A stretch of DNA of 64,000 nucleotides from an uncultured Croceicoccus sp. (GTDB taxonomy: Bacteria > Pseudomonadota > Alphaproteobacteria > Sphingomonadales > Sphingomonadaceae): NCBI RefSeq assembly GCF_947496385.1, contig NZ_CANMCP010000002.1:124001-188000 (forward strand), read 5' to 3'. This document shows, in pieces, positions 25,427 through 33,863 of this stretch. How positions within the stretch are numbered: position 1 is the stretch's first letter; every line of letters starts with the position of its first letter. The notes under the pieces were generated by a model that searched no databases, was not told the DNA's origin, and saw nothing but the letters and a program-made list of their open reading frames with translations. Both the position numbers and the translations under genes were made by a program.

Positions 25427-27856
25427 ATGGCCGAGCGTTCTGTATTCTATCGCAAGAAGGGTGAAACCGCTTGGAAAAGAGCGACCGGACCCGCGACCGG
25501 CTTTGCCATCAAGCGGCTTCCCGCCGAAATCAAATATGAAGTCGATATTGGTGACGGCGTCATCAAAGAGGTCACGACCCGGCTTCCGAACATTGGCGAA
25601 AAATGGACGCCCGACGTGTTCCCCCGCCATCTGTTCTGCGCGTTCTATGCCGAAGATTTGCCGGATGGGAAGGTCGCGGAATGGGTGCCGCGCGGGCTGG
25701 TCGGCAACGACTACGACACACTGCTTTCGCCTCGCATCGGCTATCAGACGAACGAAGCGTTGCAGCCGACGAAAACAGCGGACGGCGTAGTCTTTGCGGA
25801 AAACAGCGGCCAGTTTCTTTTTCAGTCCGAGGAAACCAGCAGCGCGCCTGTCATGCGTTGGTTCATGCCTGTGTTCAAATTGAACAAGGCTCCGGTGGAC
25901 GATGGGCACATCTTTTCGATCAATTACACGCACAAGATGCCGCGCGTTTCGGTAGTGAACGGCAAGGTCCGTTCGCAATGGGACGGGCAAGAACGCGACT
26001 TCGACCAAACGACCGGCCTTCCCCTTGCCGGATCGGCGGGCAATCGCCGTGACAATTCGTTTATCTCGGATTGCGACGGCCCGGTTTTTGACGACACGCG
26101 CTGGAACATCTCGCTTTCGCATCGCCGCAACGGCAAGACGTTCAGCCGGCTTAACGGCGTCCCTCATTCGACGCATAGTGCCCCTGACAAGCGGTGGAAT
26201 TGCGTACGCAAGCTTGGCATACGAACCATCATTGGGCCGTTTCAGTCCACCACCAATAGCAAGGTGACCCTGAAATATCTGTTCATGGGTCAGGGCGAAT
26301 TGTCCGAGAAATTCGAGCGCAAATTGGAGGCGTGGGTTGCTTGGGACGTTGGGCAGCAAGCCAGCCTGCCAACCAACCATCCTTACCGGACAACGCACCC
26401 TGTCGTCGAAGCGGACGACTTCGATGAAATGTTCCGCCTCGCCAAGACCGATTGGGATGCGTGGCGAACTGAAACCGCGACATTTCTTGCAGACGACACC
26501 AAGAAATACGCAAATCGGGGCGGGCCTTCGCTGCCCTTGACCGACTATACTCGCGTCTTTTTGGACGATTTTCGTATCTGCACGGTGGCCGACAGTTCCG
26601 TCTATCGCACAGACGAACGGGGGCAATGGTTTGGGCCGGGATGGAACCCCGCGATCGGCGGTGACGCCGGGGGACAGAACCCGCAGATGATAACCTTTTC
26701 GAGCGAGAACCCCTTCACGCCGGAAATGATACGCTGGAACGGCCCGCGAAAGAAGCTGCAACTGTTGCAGCGGTGGTATCCCGACGTGGCCCCCGATGCA
26801 GTTCCGCCGCCCGAAGCGGACATTCCGATTCAGGATCCCCAACCGGACGTGTCAAAAGGCAAGATCCTTTCGACGGCCATATTCACAACGGACAACAGCG
26901 GCTTTGGTCGCTCGTTCAAGGGCGGCTATGTCGTCCGCGCCCGCACGAAGATGGACCACTGGTCGGACCCGAAGGCTGATCTACCGGCCTTGTTCTGGGC
27001 GCTGTGGGGTTATGGCACTCGCACGCTCGAATGGGGGCACGAACATCGTATCGAGTTCGACTACTGGGAAACCGAAGGGTGGAACGCGGCCTATCTGAAC
27101 GGTGCGGTCAATCACGTCCACGAAACCAATTGGAGTTTCGTCGAGGACCGGTTCTCATCGAACAAGGGGCACGCTGGCAGTCTGACGGACTCGAACGGGT
27201 GGCCTGCGAATACGCAATATCGAGGATGGGACGGGAAATGGGTCACTTGGGAAATCCGCGTCGATCCTGATTTCATCTATATCAACATCTGTCTCGACAG
27301 CCCTGAATCGGTCACGGATCGGAGCGGCATGGTCGAACTGTTCCGTTTCCCTACCTCTCCGATGCACTTACAGCCTTTCAACGTCATCGCCAACACATGT
27401 TCCCGCGTGACGCAGGCGAAAGAATATGGCGGGCATTTCCGGCGCGTTTCGCAGAAGGTCGATTGGGACGGGAACAAGCTGTGGCTCGACGGGAACGGCG
27501 CCGAAACCACGACCAATACCGGCACGCCTGCGAAAGAATGGGCCATCATCCGTTACTGGCTTGATTGGGTCGAGGTATTGCAGCGCAATGAAATCGTCTA
27601 TCCGGCGACAGCGCCCGCGCCGTTCACGGCGCGTCCGACCCTCACGAAGGCCACGCGGACCTTCACCTGCGATGCGAAGCTGCCGAGCGTGTCACACATC
27701 GAATATCTATGGCACATCGACGGCTATCCGGTCGGCGGCAAGCATGGTGCGTCTTACACCGTGCCTGACGGCATGACGGGCAACGTGAAATGTCTCGTAC
27801 AGGCGGCGGGGGCGATGAACCAGCCCGAAGCCTGGACCGATCCGGTCAGCCTATAG
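25427..27856 (+). CDS. Tail spike with GH16-like glycanase domain
   Basis: 809 residues from ATG 25427 (GGAG about 9 bases upstream). The region around 475-720 resembles GH16 beta-glucanase folds: RIEFDYWETEGWN fits the family motif E-x-D-x-x-E with E543 as nucleophile, D545 and E548 as acid/base; KGGYVVRARTKMDHW upstream also suits. A C-terminal Ig-like domain (about 725-809) ends PEAWTDPVSL. The rest shows no clear family. Likely a depolymerase for capsule or exopolysaccharide, which sphingomonads make in quantity. Codon use is less GC-biased than its neighbours, a sign of recent acquisition. Confidence 0.75.
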   Translation: MAERSVFYRKKGETAWKRATGPATGFAIKRLPAEIKYEVDIGDGVIKEVTTRLPNIGEKWTPDVFPRHLFCAFYAEDLPDGKVAEWVPRGLVGNDYDTLLSPRIGYQTNEALQPTKTADGVVFAENSGQFLFQSEETSSAPVMRWFMPVFKLNKAPVDDGHIFSINYTHKMPRVSVVNGKVRSQWDGQERDFDQTTGLPLAGSAGNRRDNSFISDCDGPVFDDTRWNISLSHRRNGKTFSRLNGVPHSTHSAPDKRWNCVRKLGIRTIIGPFQSTTNSKVTLKYLFMGQGELSEKFERKLEAWVAWDVGQQASLPTNHPYRTTHPVVEADDFDEMFRLAKTDWDAWRTETATFLADDTKKYANRGGPSLPLTDYTRVFLDDFRICTVADSSVYRTDERGQWFGPGWNPAIGGDAGGQNPQMITFSSENPFTPEMIRWNGPRKKLQLLQRWYPDVAPDAVPPPEADIPIQDPQPDVSKGKILSTAIFTTDNSGFGRSFKGGYVVRARTKMDHWSDPKADLPALFWALWGYGTRTLEWGHEHRIEFDYWETEGWNAAYLNGAVNHVHETNWSFVEDRFSSNKGHAGSLTDSNGWPANTQYRGWDGKWVTWEIRVDPDFIYINICLDSPESVTDRSGMVELFRFPTSPMHLQPFNVIANTCSRVTQAKEYGGHFRRVSQKVDWDGNKLWLDGNGAETTTNTGTPAKEWAIIRYWLDWVEVLQRNEIVYPATAPAPFTARPTLTKATRTFTCDAKLPSVSHIEYLWHIDGYPVGGKHGASYTVPDGMTGNVKCLVQAAGAMNQPEAWTDPVSL

Positions 27857-27880
27857 CAAGTCCACGATAAGGCCCCCGCT

Positions 27881-27905
27881 TGTTGTAAATGGCACGGTTA
27901 CAACA
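27881..27905 (+). promoter_or_regulatory. Late promoter activator site (Ogr-type) 3
   Basis: TGTTGT-N13-ACAACA between the spike gene and gpV. Its centre is 58 bp before ATG 27951 (46 bp before the alternative ATG 27939), very near the distances seen for terminase (57) and gpJ (59). It should drive the V-W-sheath-tube-tape-measure-D operon. Confidence 0.8.
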
Positions 27906-27950
27906 AGCGGCCCGCGCTTTTGAAGGGGCGGCCCGGCAATGTGCCGCGTC

Positions 27951-28496
27951 ATGGCCAGCCATCCCTTCCCCTTCGACGAAGAGCCGATCGACACGGCCGC
28001 GCTGCTGCGCGTCGGCACGATCGCGGCCGTGGATCTCGAGGCCGGCCTGGTCAAGGTGGCGATCGGCGAAATCCGTACCGCGCCCATCCCTTTCTCCGCC
28101 GGACGGCAGGGCAAGACCCGCATCTGGTCGCCGCCCAGTATTGGCGAACAGGTGCTGCTGCTCTGCCCGGGCGGCGATATCGCGCAGGGCATCGCGCTGG
28201 GCGCTATCGCCCAGAACGCCTTTCCCCTTGCGGGCGACACGCTGCGCGAACTGATCGCCTTCGATGACGGCGCGCAACTCTCTTATGATCCGCAAGCGCA
28301 CACCCTCGCCTTCGAACTTCCCGCCGGTGCCACGTTCCGCATTGTAGCGAAGGGCGGCATCGCGATCGACGGCGATGTCGAACTGTCGGGCAAGCTCACC
28401 GCCACCGGCGATATCGTCGCGGACGGAATCAGCCTGACCGACCACCGGCACAAGGACGTGCAGGCGGGCGCCGCGCTCTCGGGCAAGCCGCAATGA
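27951..28496 (+). CDS. Baseplate spike protein V, P2 gpV-like
   Basis: 181 residues. gpV forms the trimeric membrane-piercing spike. The N-terminal OB-fold region reads VGTIAAVDLEAGLVKVAIGE, then TRIWSPPSIGEQVLLLCPGG and GDIAQGIALGAIAQ; the C-terminal beta-helix part has SGKLTATGDIVADGISLTDH. The family usually ends with a HxH metal-binding tip, and HRHKDV near the end provides one. ATG 27939 is another possible start. Confidence 0.95.
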   Translation: MASHPFPFDEEPIDTAALLRVGTIAAVDLEAGLVKVAIGEIRTAPIPFSAGRQGKTRIWSPPSIGEQVLLLCPGGDIAQGIALGAIAQNAFPLAGDTLRELIAFDDGAQLSYDPQAHTLAFELPAGATFRIVAKGGIAIDGDVELSGKLTATGDIVADGISLTDHRHKDVQAGAALSGKPQ

Positions 28497-28846
28497 CCGG
28501 CCTCGATGCCGGAACCGGCCGCGCGATCGACGGCGTTGAATGGCTGGCGCAGGCCGCCGCCGATGTGCTGTTCACGCCGATCGGCACGCGCGTCATGCGC
28601 CGCGATTACGGTTCGGCCGTGCCCTCGCTGCTCGATCAGCCGCTAAACGAGGCAACCGCCCTCCATCTCTACGCGGCGACCGCCGATGCGCTGCGCCGCT
28701 GGCTCCCGCAACTCACCCTCACGCGCTGCCATCTCGAACTGGGCGAAGCGGGCAAGGCCGCGCTCGTCATCGAGGGCCGCCGCGCCGATGTCCCGCAACC
28801 CAACAGCTTCACCCGGCTGACCCTGCCGCTCCCGCGCCTCAACTGA
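28493..28846 (+). CDS. Baseplate wedge protein W, P2 gpW/gp25-like
   Basis: 117 residues of the gp25 lysozyme-like baseplate family. VEWLAQAAADVLFTPIGTR, RRDYGSAVPSLLDQPLNEAT and ATADALRRWLPQLTLTR are the conserved blocks. It overlaps gpV by 4 bp. It should form the inner baseplate ring that starts sheath assembly. Confidence 0.95.
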   Translation: MTGLDAGTGRAIDGVEWLAQAAADVLFTPIGTRVMRRDYGSAVPSLLDQPLNEATALHLYAATADALRRWLPQLTLTRCHLELGEAGKAALVIEGRRADVPQPNSFTRLTLPLPRLN

Positions 28847-28859
28847 AGGAACCCTTCCC

Positions 28860-29957
28860 ATGCCCTTTTTCCATGGCATCAAGGTCAATGAACTCGCCGC
28901 CGGCGTTCGCGCGCTGCAATCGGTCGCCACCGCCGTCATCGGTCTCGTCGCCACCGCCGACGATGCCGACGCGGCCGCGTTCCCGCTGGACCGCCCGGCA
29001 CTCGTTACCGATATTCGCGCCGCTCTTGCCAAGGCCGGAACCACGGGCACGCTGTCCCATGCGCTCGCCGCCATCACCGATCAGGCCAGCCCGGTCATCG
29101 TCGTCGTTCGCGTGGCCGAAGGCATCGATGCCGCCGACACCGAAACGAATGTCATCGGCGGCGTCACCGATGGGCAGTTCACCGGGATCGAGGCGCTGCT
29201 CGGCGCCGAAGCGGCGCTCGGCGTGCGCCCCCGCATCCTCGGCGCGCCCGGCCTCGATACGCAACTGGTCACCGATGCGCTGGTCACCGCGGCGCAGAAA
29301 CTGCGCGGCTTCGTCTATGCCGCGGCGCAGGGCACCGATGCTGCCGCCGCCGTCACCTATCGCGAAAATTTCGGCGCACGCGAACTTATGCTGATCTGGC
29401 CCGATTTTGCCGGCACCGATGTCTTCCCCGGCGATGCGGTCGCGCGCGCCATGGGCCTGCGCGCCCGCATCGATGAGGAAACGGGCTGGCACAAGACGCT
29501 GTCGAACGTCGCGATCAACGGCGTTACGGGGCTGACGAAGGACGTGCACTTCGATCTTCAGGACGCGAGCACGACCGCCGGCGTTCTCAACGCTGGCCAT
29601 GTGACGACGATGGCGCGCATGAACGGCTATCGCTTCTGGGGCAACCGCACCTGCGCGGACGATGCGGCATGGGCGTTCGAAAGCACCGTCCGCTCGAGCC
29701 AGGCCTTGCAGGACACGATCGCGCAGGGGCTGGTCTGGGCGATCGACAAGCCGCTCAACCCGCACCTGGTCCGCGATATTTCCGAGACCATCAATGCCGA
29801 GTTCCGCCGCCTCCAAGGTGAAGGCCGGCTGATCGGCGCGGAGGTGCTGCCGCTCGACATGGCCGCGAACACCGCCGCCTCGCTGGGCGCGGGGCAGCTC
29901 GCGCTCGATTACGAGTTCACCGTGCCCGCCCCGCTCGAGGGGCTGACGCTGGGCTAG
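28860..29957 (+). CDS. Tail sheath protein, P2 FI-like
   Basis: 365 residues, somewhat shorter than P2 FI (396). The contractile sheath family is shown by FFHGIKVNELAAGVRALQSV, the middle ILGAPGLDTQLVTDALVTAA, GDAVARAMGLRARIDEETGWHK and the C-terminal GYRFWGNRTCADDAAWAFES. It polymerises around the tube and contracts on injection. It lies between baseplate W and tube genes as in P2-like tail operons. Confidence 0.95.
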   Translation: MPFFHGIKVNELAAGVRALQSVATAVIGLVATADDADAAAFPLDRPALVTDIRAALAKAGTTGTLSHALAAITDQASPVIVVVRVAEGIDAADTETNVIGGVTDGQFTGIEALLGAEAALGVRPRILGAPGLDTQLVTDALVTAAQKLRGFVYAAAQGTDAAAAVTYRENFGARELMLIWPDFAGTDVFPGDAVARAMGLRARIDEETGWHKTLSNVAINGVTGLTKDVHFDLQDASTTAGVLNAGHVTTMARMNGYRFWGNRTCADDAAWAFESTVRSSQALQDTIAQGLVWAIDKPLNPHLVRDISETINAEFRRLQGEGRLIGAEVLPLDMAANTAASLGAGQLALDYEFTVPAPLEGLTLG

Positions 29958-30054
29958 CGCGTGTCCGACCGCTTCTACGCCAGCCTCGGCGATCAGCTGA
30001 ACCGCATCTGATCTGCCGCCTGCGGCCCGCCTGTCATCCAAGGAGTTTCCGACC

Positions 30055-30561
30055 ATGCTTCCCGCCAAGCTGAAACAGTTCAACGTCTTCAATGACGGTG
30101 CATCCTACCTGGGCATCGTCAAGCAACTCGAGCTGCCCAAGCTCGCCATGGCGTCCGAGGAATATCGCGGCGCCGGCATGCTCGCGCCTGTCGATGCCGA
30201 CATGGGCCTCGAAAAGCTGACCATGTCGGCGACCTATGGCGGCCTCGTCGTCGGCGTGCTGCGCCAGTTCGGCCTGACCCGGATCGATGGCGCCATGCTG
30301 CGCTTCGTCGGCGCCTATCAGGCTGACGATGCCGGCGGCCCGGTCGCGGCCGAGCTGGTCGTGCGCGGCCGCCATACCGAGATCGATCCCGGCTCCGCCG
30401 AGGCGGGCAGCGACACCGAATGGAAGGTCGCCTCCACCCTCACCTACCTCAAATGGACGATCGCGGGCCGGGTCGAGGTCGAGATCGACGTGCTGAACTG
30501 CGTCTACCGGGTCGGCGGCAATGACCGCATGGCCGACATCCGCGCCATCATCGGCGGCTGA
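30055..30561 (+). CDS. Tail tube protein, P2 FII-like
   Basis: 168 residues, inner tube of the contractile tail. MLPAKLKQFNVFNDGASYLG opens the family consensus; VKQLELPKLAMASEEYRGAGM, VDADMGLEKL and the C-terminal TYLKWTIAGRVEVEIDVLN complete it. AAGGAG precedes the start. The 97-bp gap from the sheath gene contains only a 17-codon GTG frame (29961-30011) that I do not call. Confidence 0.96.
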   Translation: MLPAKLKQFNVFNDGASYLGIVKQLELPKLAMASEEYRGAGMLAPVDADMGLEKLTMSATYGGLVVGVLRQFGLTRIDGAMLRFVGAYQADDAGGPVAAELVVRGRHTEIDPGSAEAGSDTEWKVASTLTYLKWTIAGRVEVEIDVLNCVYRVGGNDRMADIRAIIGG

Positions 30562-30600
30562 TCGCCGCGCCCCTCGCCCCCAATCACGAAGGCCTGACCC

Positions 30601-30945
30601 ATGACCGACACGCCCGCTCCCGCCGCCTCCGTTCCGCAGACCGCCGACGTCGCCCTCGCCACGCCGATCACGCGCGGCGATACGACGATCGAGCGTATCA
30701 CCCTGCGCAAGCCCAAGGCGGGCGCGCTGCGCGGTCTCACGATGCAGGACATCCTGCAGGCCGACGTGTCGGCGCTCATCACGCTGATCCCCCGTATATC
30801 CAATCCGGCGCTCACGGCCGAGGAAGCCGCCGAGCTGGAGGCCGATGACTTTGCCGAGATCGGGGGCACGGTGTTCGGTTTTTTTATGACGCCGCGTCAG
30901 AAAGCGCAGATCGAAAAGCTGACCGGCACGACGTCGACGAACTGA
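30601..30945 (+). CDS. Tail assembly chaperone E, P2 gpE-like
   Basis: 114 residues. ERITLRKPKAGALRGLTMQD and LIPRISNPALTAEEAAELEAD are the E-family chaperone blocks. Like in P2, a frameshift site near the end lets some ribosomes continue into E'. The product binds the tape measure protein during tail assembly and sets tail length together with the E-E' fusion. Confidence 0.93.
   Translation: MTDTPAPAASVPQTADVALATPITRGDTTIERITLRKPKAGALRGLTMQDILQADVSALITLIPRISNPALTAEEAAELEADDFAEIGGTVFGFFMTPRQKAQIEKLTGTTSTN
30879..30885 (+). other. Slippery heptamer for -1 frameshift E to E'
   Basis: T TTT TTT (30879-30885) is exactly in phase with the E frame (ggT TTT TTT ATG). A -1 slip continues through an open frame to the E' stop at 31071-31073. 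P2 uses T TTT TTG at the same place. No pseudoknot was modelled. Confidence 0.85.
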
Positions 30946-31073
30946 TCGCCGATATCGCCGCGATCTTCCACTGGCCGCTGTCCGAGTTGGAAGCGCTCGA
31001 CTTCGAAGATCTGCAACGCTGGCGGGAACGGGCCGTCGCCCGCTGGAACGCCATGAACGGGCAGGAAGGCTGA
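30885..31073 (+). CDS. E' part of the E-E' tail chaperone, -1 frame
   Basis: 62 codons read after the slip, without an own start. The sequence IADIAAIFHWPLSELEALDF and RWRERAVARWNAMNG is the P2 GpE' family pattern. The E and E' frames differ by -1, and the frame between slip site and this block has no stop, so the E-E' fusion of about 157 residues spans 30601-31073. It is followed within 4 bp by the tape measure gene. Confidence 0.85.
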   Translation, partial: YDAASESADRKADRHDVDELIADIAAIFHWPLSELEALDFEDLQRWRERAVARWNAMNGQEG

Positions 31074-31077
31074 TCAA

Positions 31078-33489
31078 GTGGACAACCGCCTCAATCTCGT
31101 CGTCAATTTCGCGCAGGCCGGCCTCGATAAGCTCGAGGGCGGCTTGCGCAATCTCGTTGGTCTCGGGCGCAGCGCCGGCGATACGATCAAAGACATGGCG
31201 AGCGAAAGCCGAAGGCTTGAAAAGGAGCTGAAGGACGTTCGCCAGCAGCTCGTGGTCGGCATGGCCGACGGCGAACGCCAACTGTCGGAACTGGCGCAGC
31301 AAGAGCGCAAGCTGACGCGCGATGTCGAAGCGGCGAACGCCGCTCTCAAGCGCCAGCGCAACCTCATGGAGATCGACAAACGCGCGAACGCCATCCGCGC
31401 CCAAGGCGATCGCTTTATGAGCCGGGGCCGCGACAATATCGTCGGCGGTATCGGCATACTCGCCCCGATCGTACTCGCTGCCCGCGCCGGCGGCGAGTTT
31501 TCCAGCACGCTCGTCGATATTCAGCAAAAGGCGGAGCTGACCGATCGCGCGATGATCGGCGTGCGCAACAACATCACCGCCGCGGCCAAGGCAGGAAAGC
31601 AGATGCCGGCGGACATGGCCTTGGCTGTCGACACGCTGGCCGGGCTCGGCATGGCGGTCGAGGATGCGGCGACGCTGTCTGCGCCGATGGCCCGCTTCAT
31701 GACCGCGTTCAAGGTCGAGGGGACCGATGCGGCCGCCGCGATCTTTTCCGGCCTGAAGACGATGAACATCCCGCTGGCGCAAACCGGCAAGCTGCTCGAC
31801 ATGATGGCCGAGGGCGGCAATGTCGGCGCATTCGAGGTGAAGGACATGGCCGCCGCCCTGCCCAGCCTGACCGCGCAGATGAAGGCGCTCGGCCAAACCG
31901 GAACCGACGCCACGGCCGAGCTGATCGCGATGCTGGAAACCGTGCGCAGCGGAGCCGGCAGTTCGGAACAGGCCGCGACACAGGCGAGCGATCTGCTGAC
32001 GAAGCTGACCGCGCCCGCGACGGTCTCCGCCTTTGCCAAGAACTTCGGCCTCGACGTCCCCGCCGCGATAAAAAAGGGCGCGGAGGCGGGCATCACCCCG
32101 CTCGAGACGATGATCGCCCTGACCAGGCAAGCGACTGGCGGCGATCTGTCGAAGATCGGCTATGCCTTCGCCGACAAGGAATCGGCCGCCGCCATGCGCA
32201 CGCTGATCCAGAATTACGACGCTTTCGCCGCGGCAAAGGACAAGGTCGGGGCCGCCGCCGGCGTCACCGACCGAGCCTTCGACCAGCGCGTCGCCAATGA
32301 CCAGACGGTTGCCTGGCGTGAACTGTCGGTCGCGATGAGCAATCTCGTGCTCTCGGTGTCGCCGGTGCTGCTGCCCTTCTTGCGCACGCTGACCGACCAG
32401 CTTTCCGCTGGCGCCCAATGGGTGACAGCCTTCGCCGAAAAGCACCCGGCCGCCGCCGGCATGATGCTGAAGCTGGTCACCGCCCTCGCGCTCGGCAAGG
32501 TCGCGTTGGGCGGGCTGCAATTCGCGTTCGGCGGACTGCTCAAACCGATGGCGACCGCCTACGGCTACTTTAAGAAGGTGGAAGGGGTGAGCCGGTTCGC
32601 AACTCAGCTACCGCGCTCTGCGGCTCTGGTTGCCAAAGCTGGCCGATTGATCGGTATTGGTCTGCGCTTGATGATGGGGCCGTGGGGTCTAGTCGTCGCA
32701 GGGGTCGCGGCAGCGGCCTACGCCATTTACAAACATTGGGGTGCAATCTCAGGCTTCTTTCAGCGCAACTGGACCACCATTCGAAACGTGCTTCTGGGTG
32801 CCGTGGTCATTTTTGCCCCCTTCCTCGCTGCCATTATGCTGGCCGCGTCGGTCGTCATTCGCAATTGGGACAAGATCAAGAGCGCGACCTTACAGATGCT
32901 GGCCACCGTTGGAGGCATCGTCAGACCCTTCATGCGTCCATTCATTCAAATCGGGAATTTCCTCGGCGGGCTTGTTGATAAGTTTTTCGGTTTCGGGGCA
33001 AATATCGTCGGCGGATTGATTCGTGGCATCGCGTCGATGACGGGCGGCGTCATATCCGCCATCTTCAACCTAGCAGGCACCATCGGCGCGAAGTTCGCCG
33101 AGAAACTCGGTATTAAATCTCCGTCTCGAGTTTTCATGGCGTATGGCGGACATATAGTAGACGGCATAGCAATCGGCATCGATCGCCGCAGCCGCGCCGC
33201 GCAAAACAGCGCCCGCCGGCTCGCCCTCGGCGTAGCCGGCGCGGCCTCCATCGCGGCAATGCCGGCAGCGGCTGCATCGGGTGGTTATCGCCCCTTGGCA
33301 GCACCATCGCCTATCGCGCGCGCGGGTAGCTCCGACCATGGAATTACCTATTCAGGCCCGATCACGATAACCGTTGCGGCTCACCCCGGCCAATCGGCAG
33401 GCGATATAGCGACAGCCGTTCGGCGCGAGCTCGAGGCGAATGCCAGGCAAGCCGCCGCCCGCCGCCGTTCCAGCTTTGGAGACGATTGA
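31078..33489 (+). CDS. Tail tape measure protein, P2 gpT-like
   Basis: 803 residues starting with GTG 31078. The N-terminal third is helical and coiled (LEKELKDVRQQLVV, LTRDVEAANAALKRQ), the middle is the phage tape measure domain (GEFSSTLVDIQQKAELTD, ALPSLTAQMKALGQTGTDAT, FKKVGAA-like segments), and around 530-590 and 625-680 lie hydrophobic stretches (MMGPWGLVVAGVAAAAYAIY). LGIKSPSRVFMAYGG near the C-terminus is a hallmark of tape measure proteins. The DNA from about 32570 to 33180 is less GC-rich than the flanks, which suggests an exchanged segment. Confidence 0.95.
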   Translation: MDNRLNLVVNFAQAGLDKLEGGLRNLVGLGRSAGDTIKDMASESRRLEKELKDVRQQLVVGMADGERQLSELAQQERKLTRDVEAANAALKRQRNLMEIDKRANAIRAQGDRFMSRGRDNIVGGIGILAPIVLAARAGGEFSSTLVDIQQKAELTDRAMIGVRNNITAAAKAGKQMPADMALAVDTLAGLGMAVEDAATLSAPMARFMTAFKVEGTDAAAAIFSGLKTMNIPLAQTGKLLDMMAEGGNVGAFEVKDMAAALPSLTAQMKALGQTGTDATAELIAMLETVRSGAGSSEQAATQASDLLTKLTAPATVSAFAKNFGLDVPAAIKKGAEAGITPLETMIALTRQATGGDLSKIGYAFADKESAAAMRTLIQNYDAFAAAKDKVGAAAGVTDRAFDQRVANDQTVAWRELSVAMSNLVLSVSPVLLPFLRTLTDQLSAGAQWVTAFAEKHPAAAGMMLKLVTALALGKVALGGLQFAFGGLLKPMATAYGYFKKVEGVSRFATQLPRSAALVAKAGRLIGIGLRLMMGPWGLVVAGVAAAAYAIYKHWGAISGFFQRNWTTIRNVLLGAVVIFAPFLAAIMLAASVVIRNWDKIKSATLQMLATVGGIVRPFMRPFIQIGNFLGGLVDKFFGFGANIVGGLIRGIASMTGGVISAIFNLAGTIGAKFAEKLGIKSPSRVFMAYGGHIVDGIAIGIDRRSRAAQNSARRLALGVAGAASIAAMPAAAASGGYRPLAAPSPIARAGSSDHGITYSGPITITVAAHPGQSAGDIATAVRRELEANARQAAARRRSSFGDD

Positions 33490-33860
33490 TGCTGATGGCC
33501 CTCGGCCTTTTCACGTTCGAGATCGGCACCGCCGCGTTTCAGGATCTTGTCCGCCGCACCGAATGGCGCCACGCGGAAACGCCGCGCTTCGGCGCCCGCC
33601 CGGCCAGTCAGTTCCTCGGTCCCGGCGCCGAAACCTTCTCCCTGTCCGGCATCGTCCTGCCCGGCCTGTCTGGACGCCACTCGGCAATCCGAACCCTGCG
33701 TGACATGGCGGCGAGCGGCGAGGCGCATGCGCTGGTCGACGCACGCGGCACCGTGCACGGCGATTGCGTCATTGTCAGCTTGGACGAACGGCAATCGGAA
33801 TTCCTGAACACCGGCGAAGCCCGCCGCGCCGACTTCACGCTCGAGCTGCGCCGGCTCTGA
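33489..33860 (+). CDS. Tail protein U, P2 gpU-like
   Basis: 123 residues; P2 gpU is needed for tail completion. MALGLFTFEIGTAAFQDLVR, RRTEWRHAETPRFGARPASQ, and FSLSGIVLPGLSG give the family pattern. ATG 33489 overlaps the tape measure stop; a TTG one codon earlier is not needed. Confidence 0.93.
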   Translation: MLMALGLFTFEIGTAAFQDLVRRTEWRHAETPRFGARPASQFLGPGAETFSLSGIVLPGLSGRHSAIRTLRDMAASGEAHALVDARGTVHGDCVIVSLDERQSEFLNTGEARRADFTLELRRL

Positions 33861-33863
33861 TCC

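Noticed and set aside
29961-30011. 17-codon frame from GTG between sheath and tube genes
   Set aside because: Too short, no ribosome site, no support beyond being open.
30034-32520. Open frame of 828 codons on the minus strand opposite tube, chaperone and tape measure genes
   Set aside because: Antisense artefact of high GC3; no start signal, no family character, and the opposite strand is fully accounted for.
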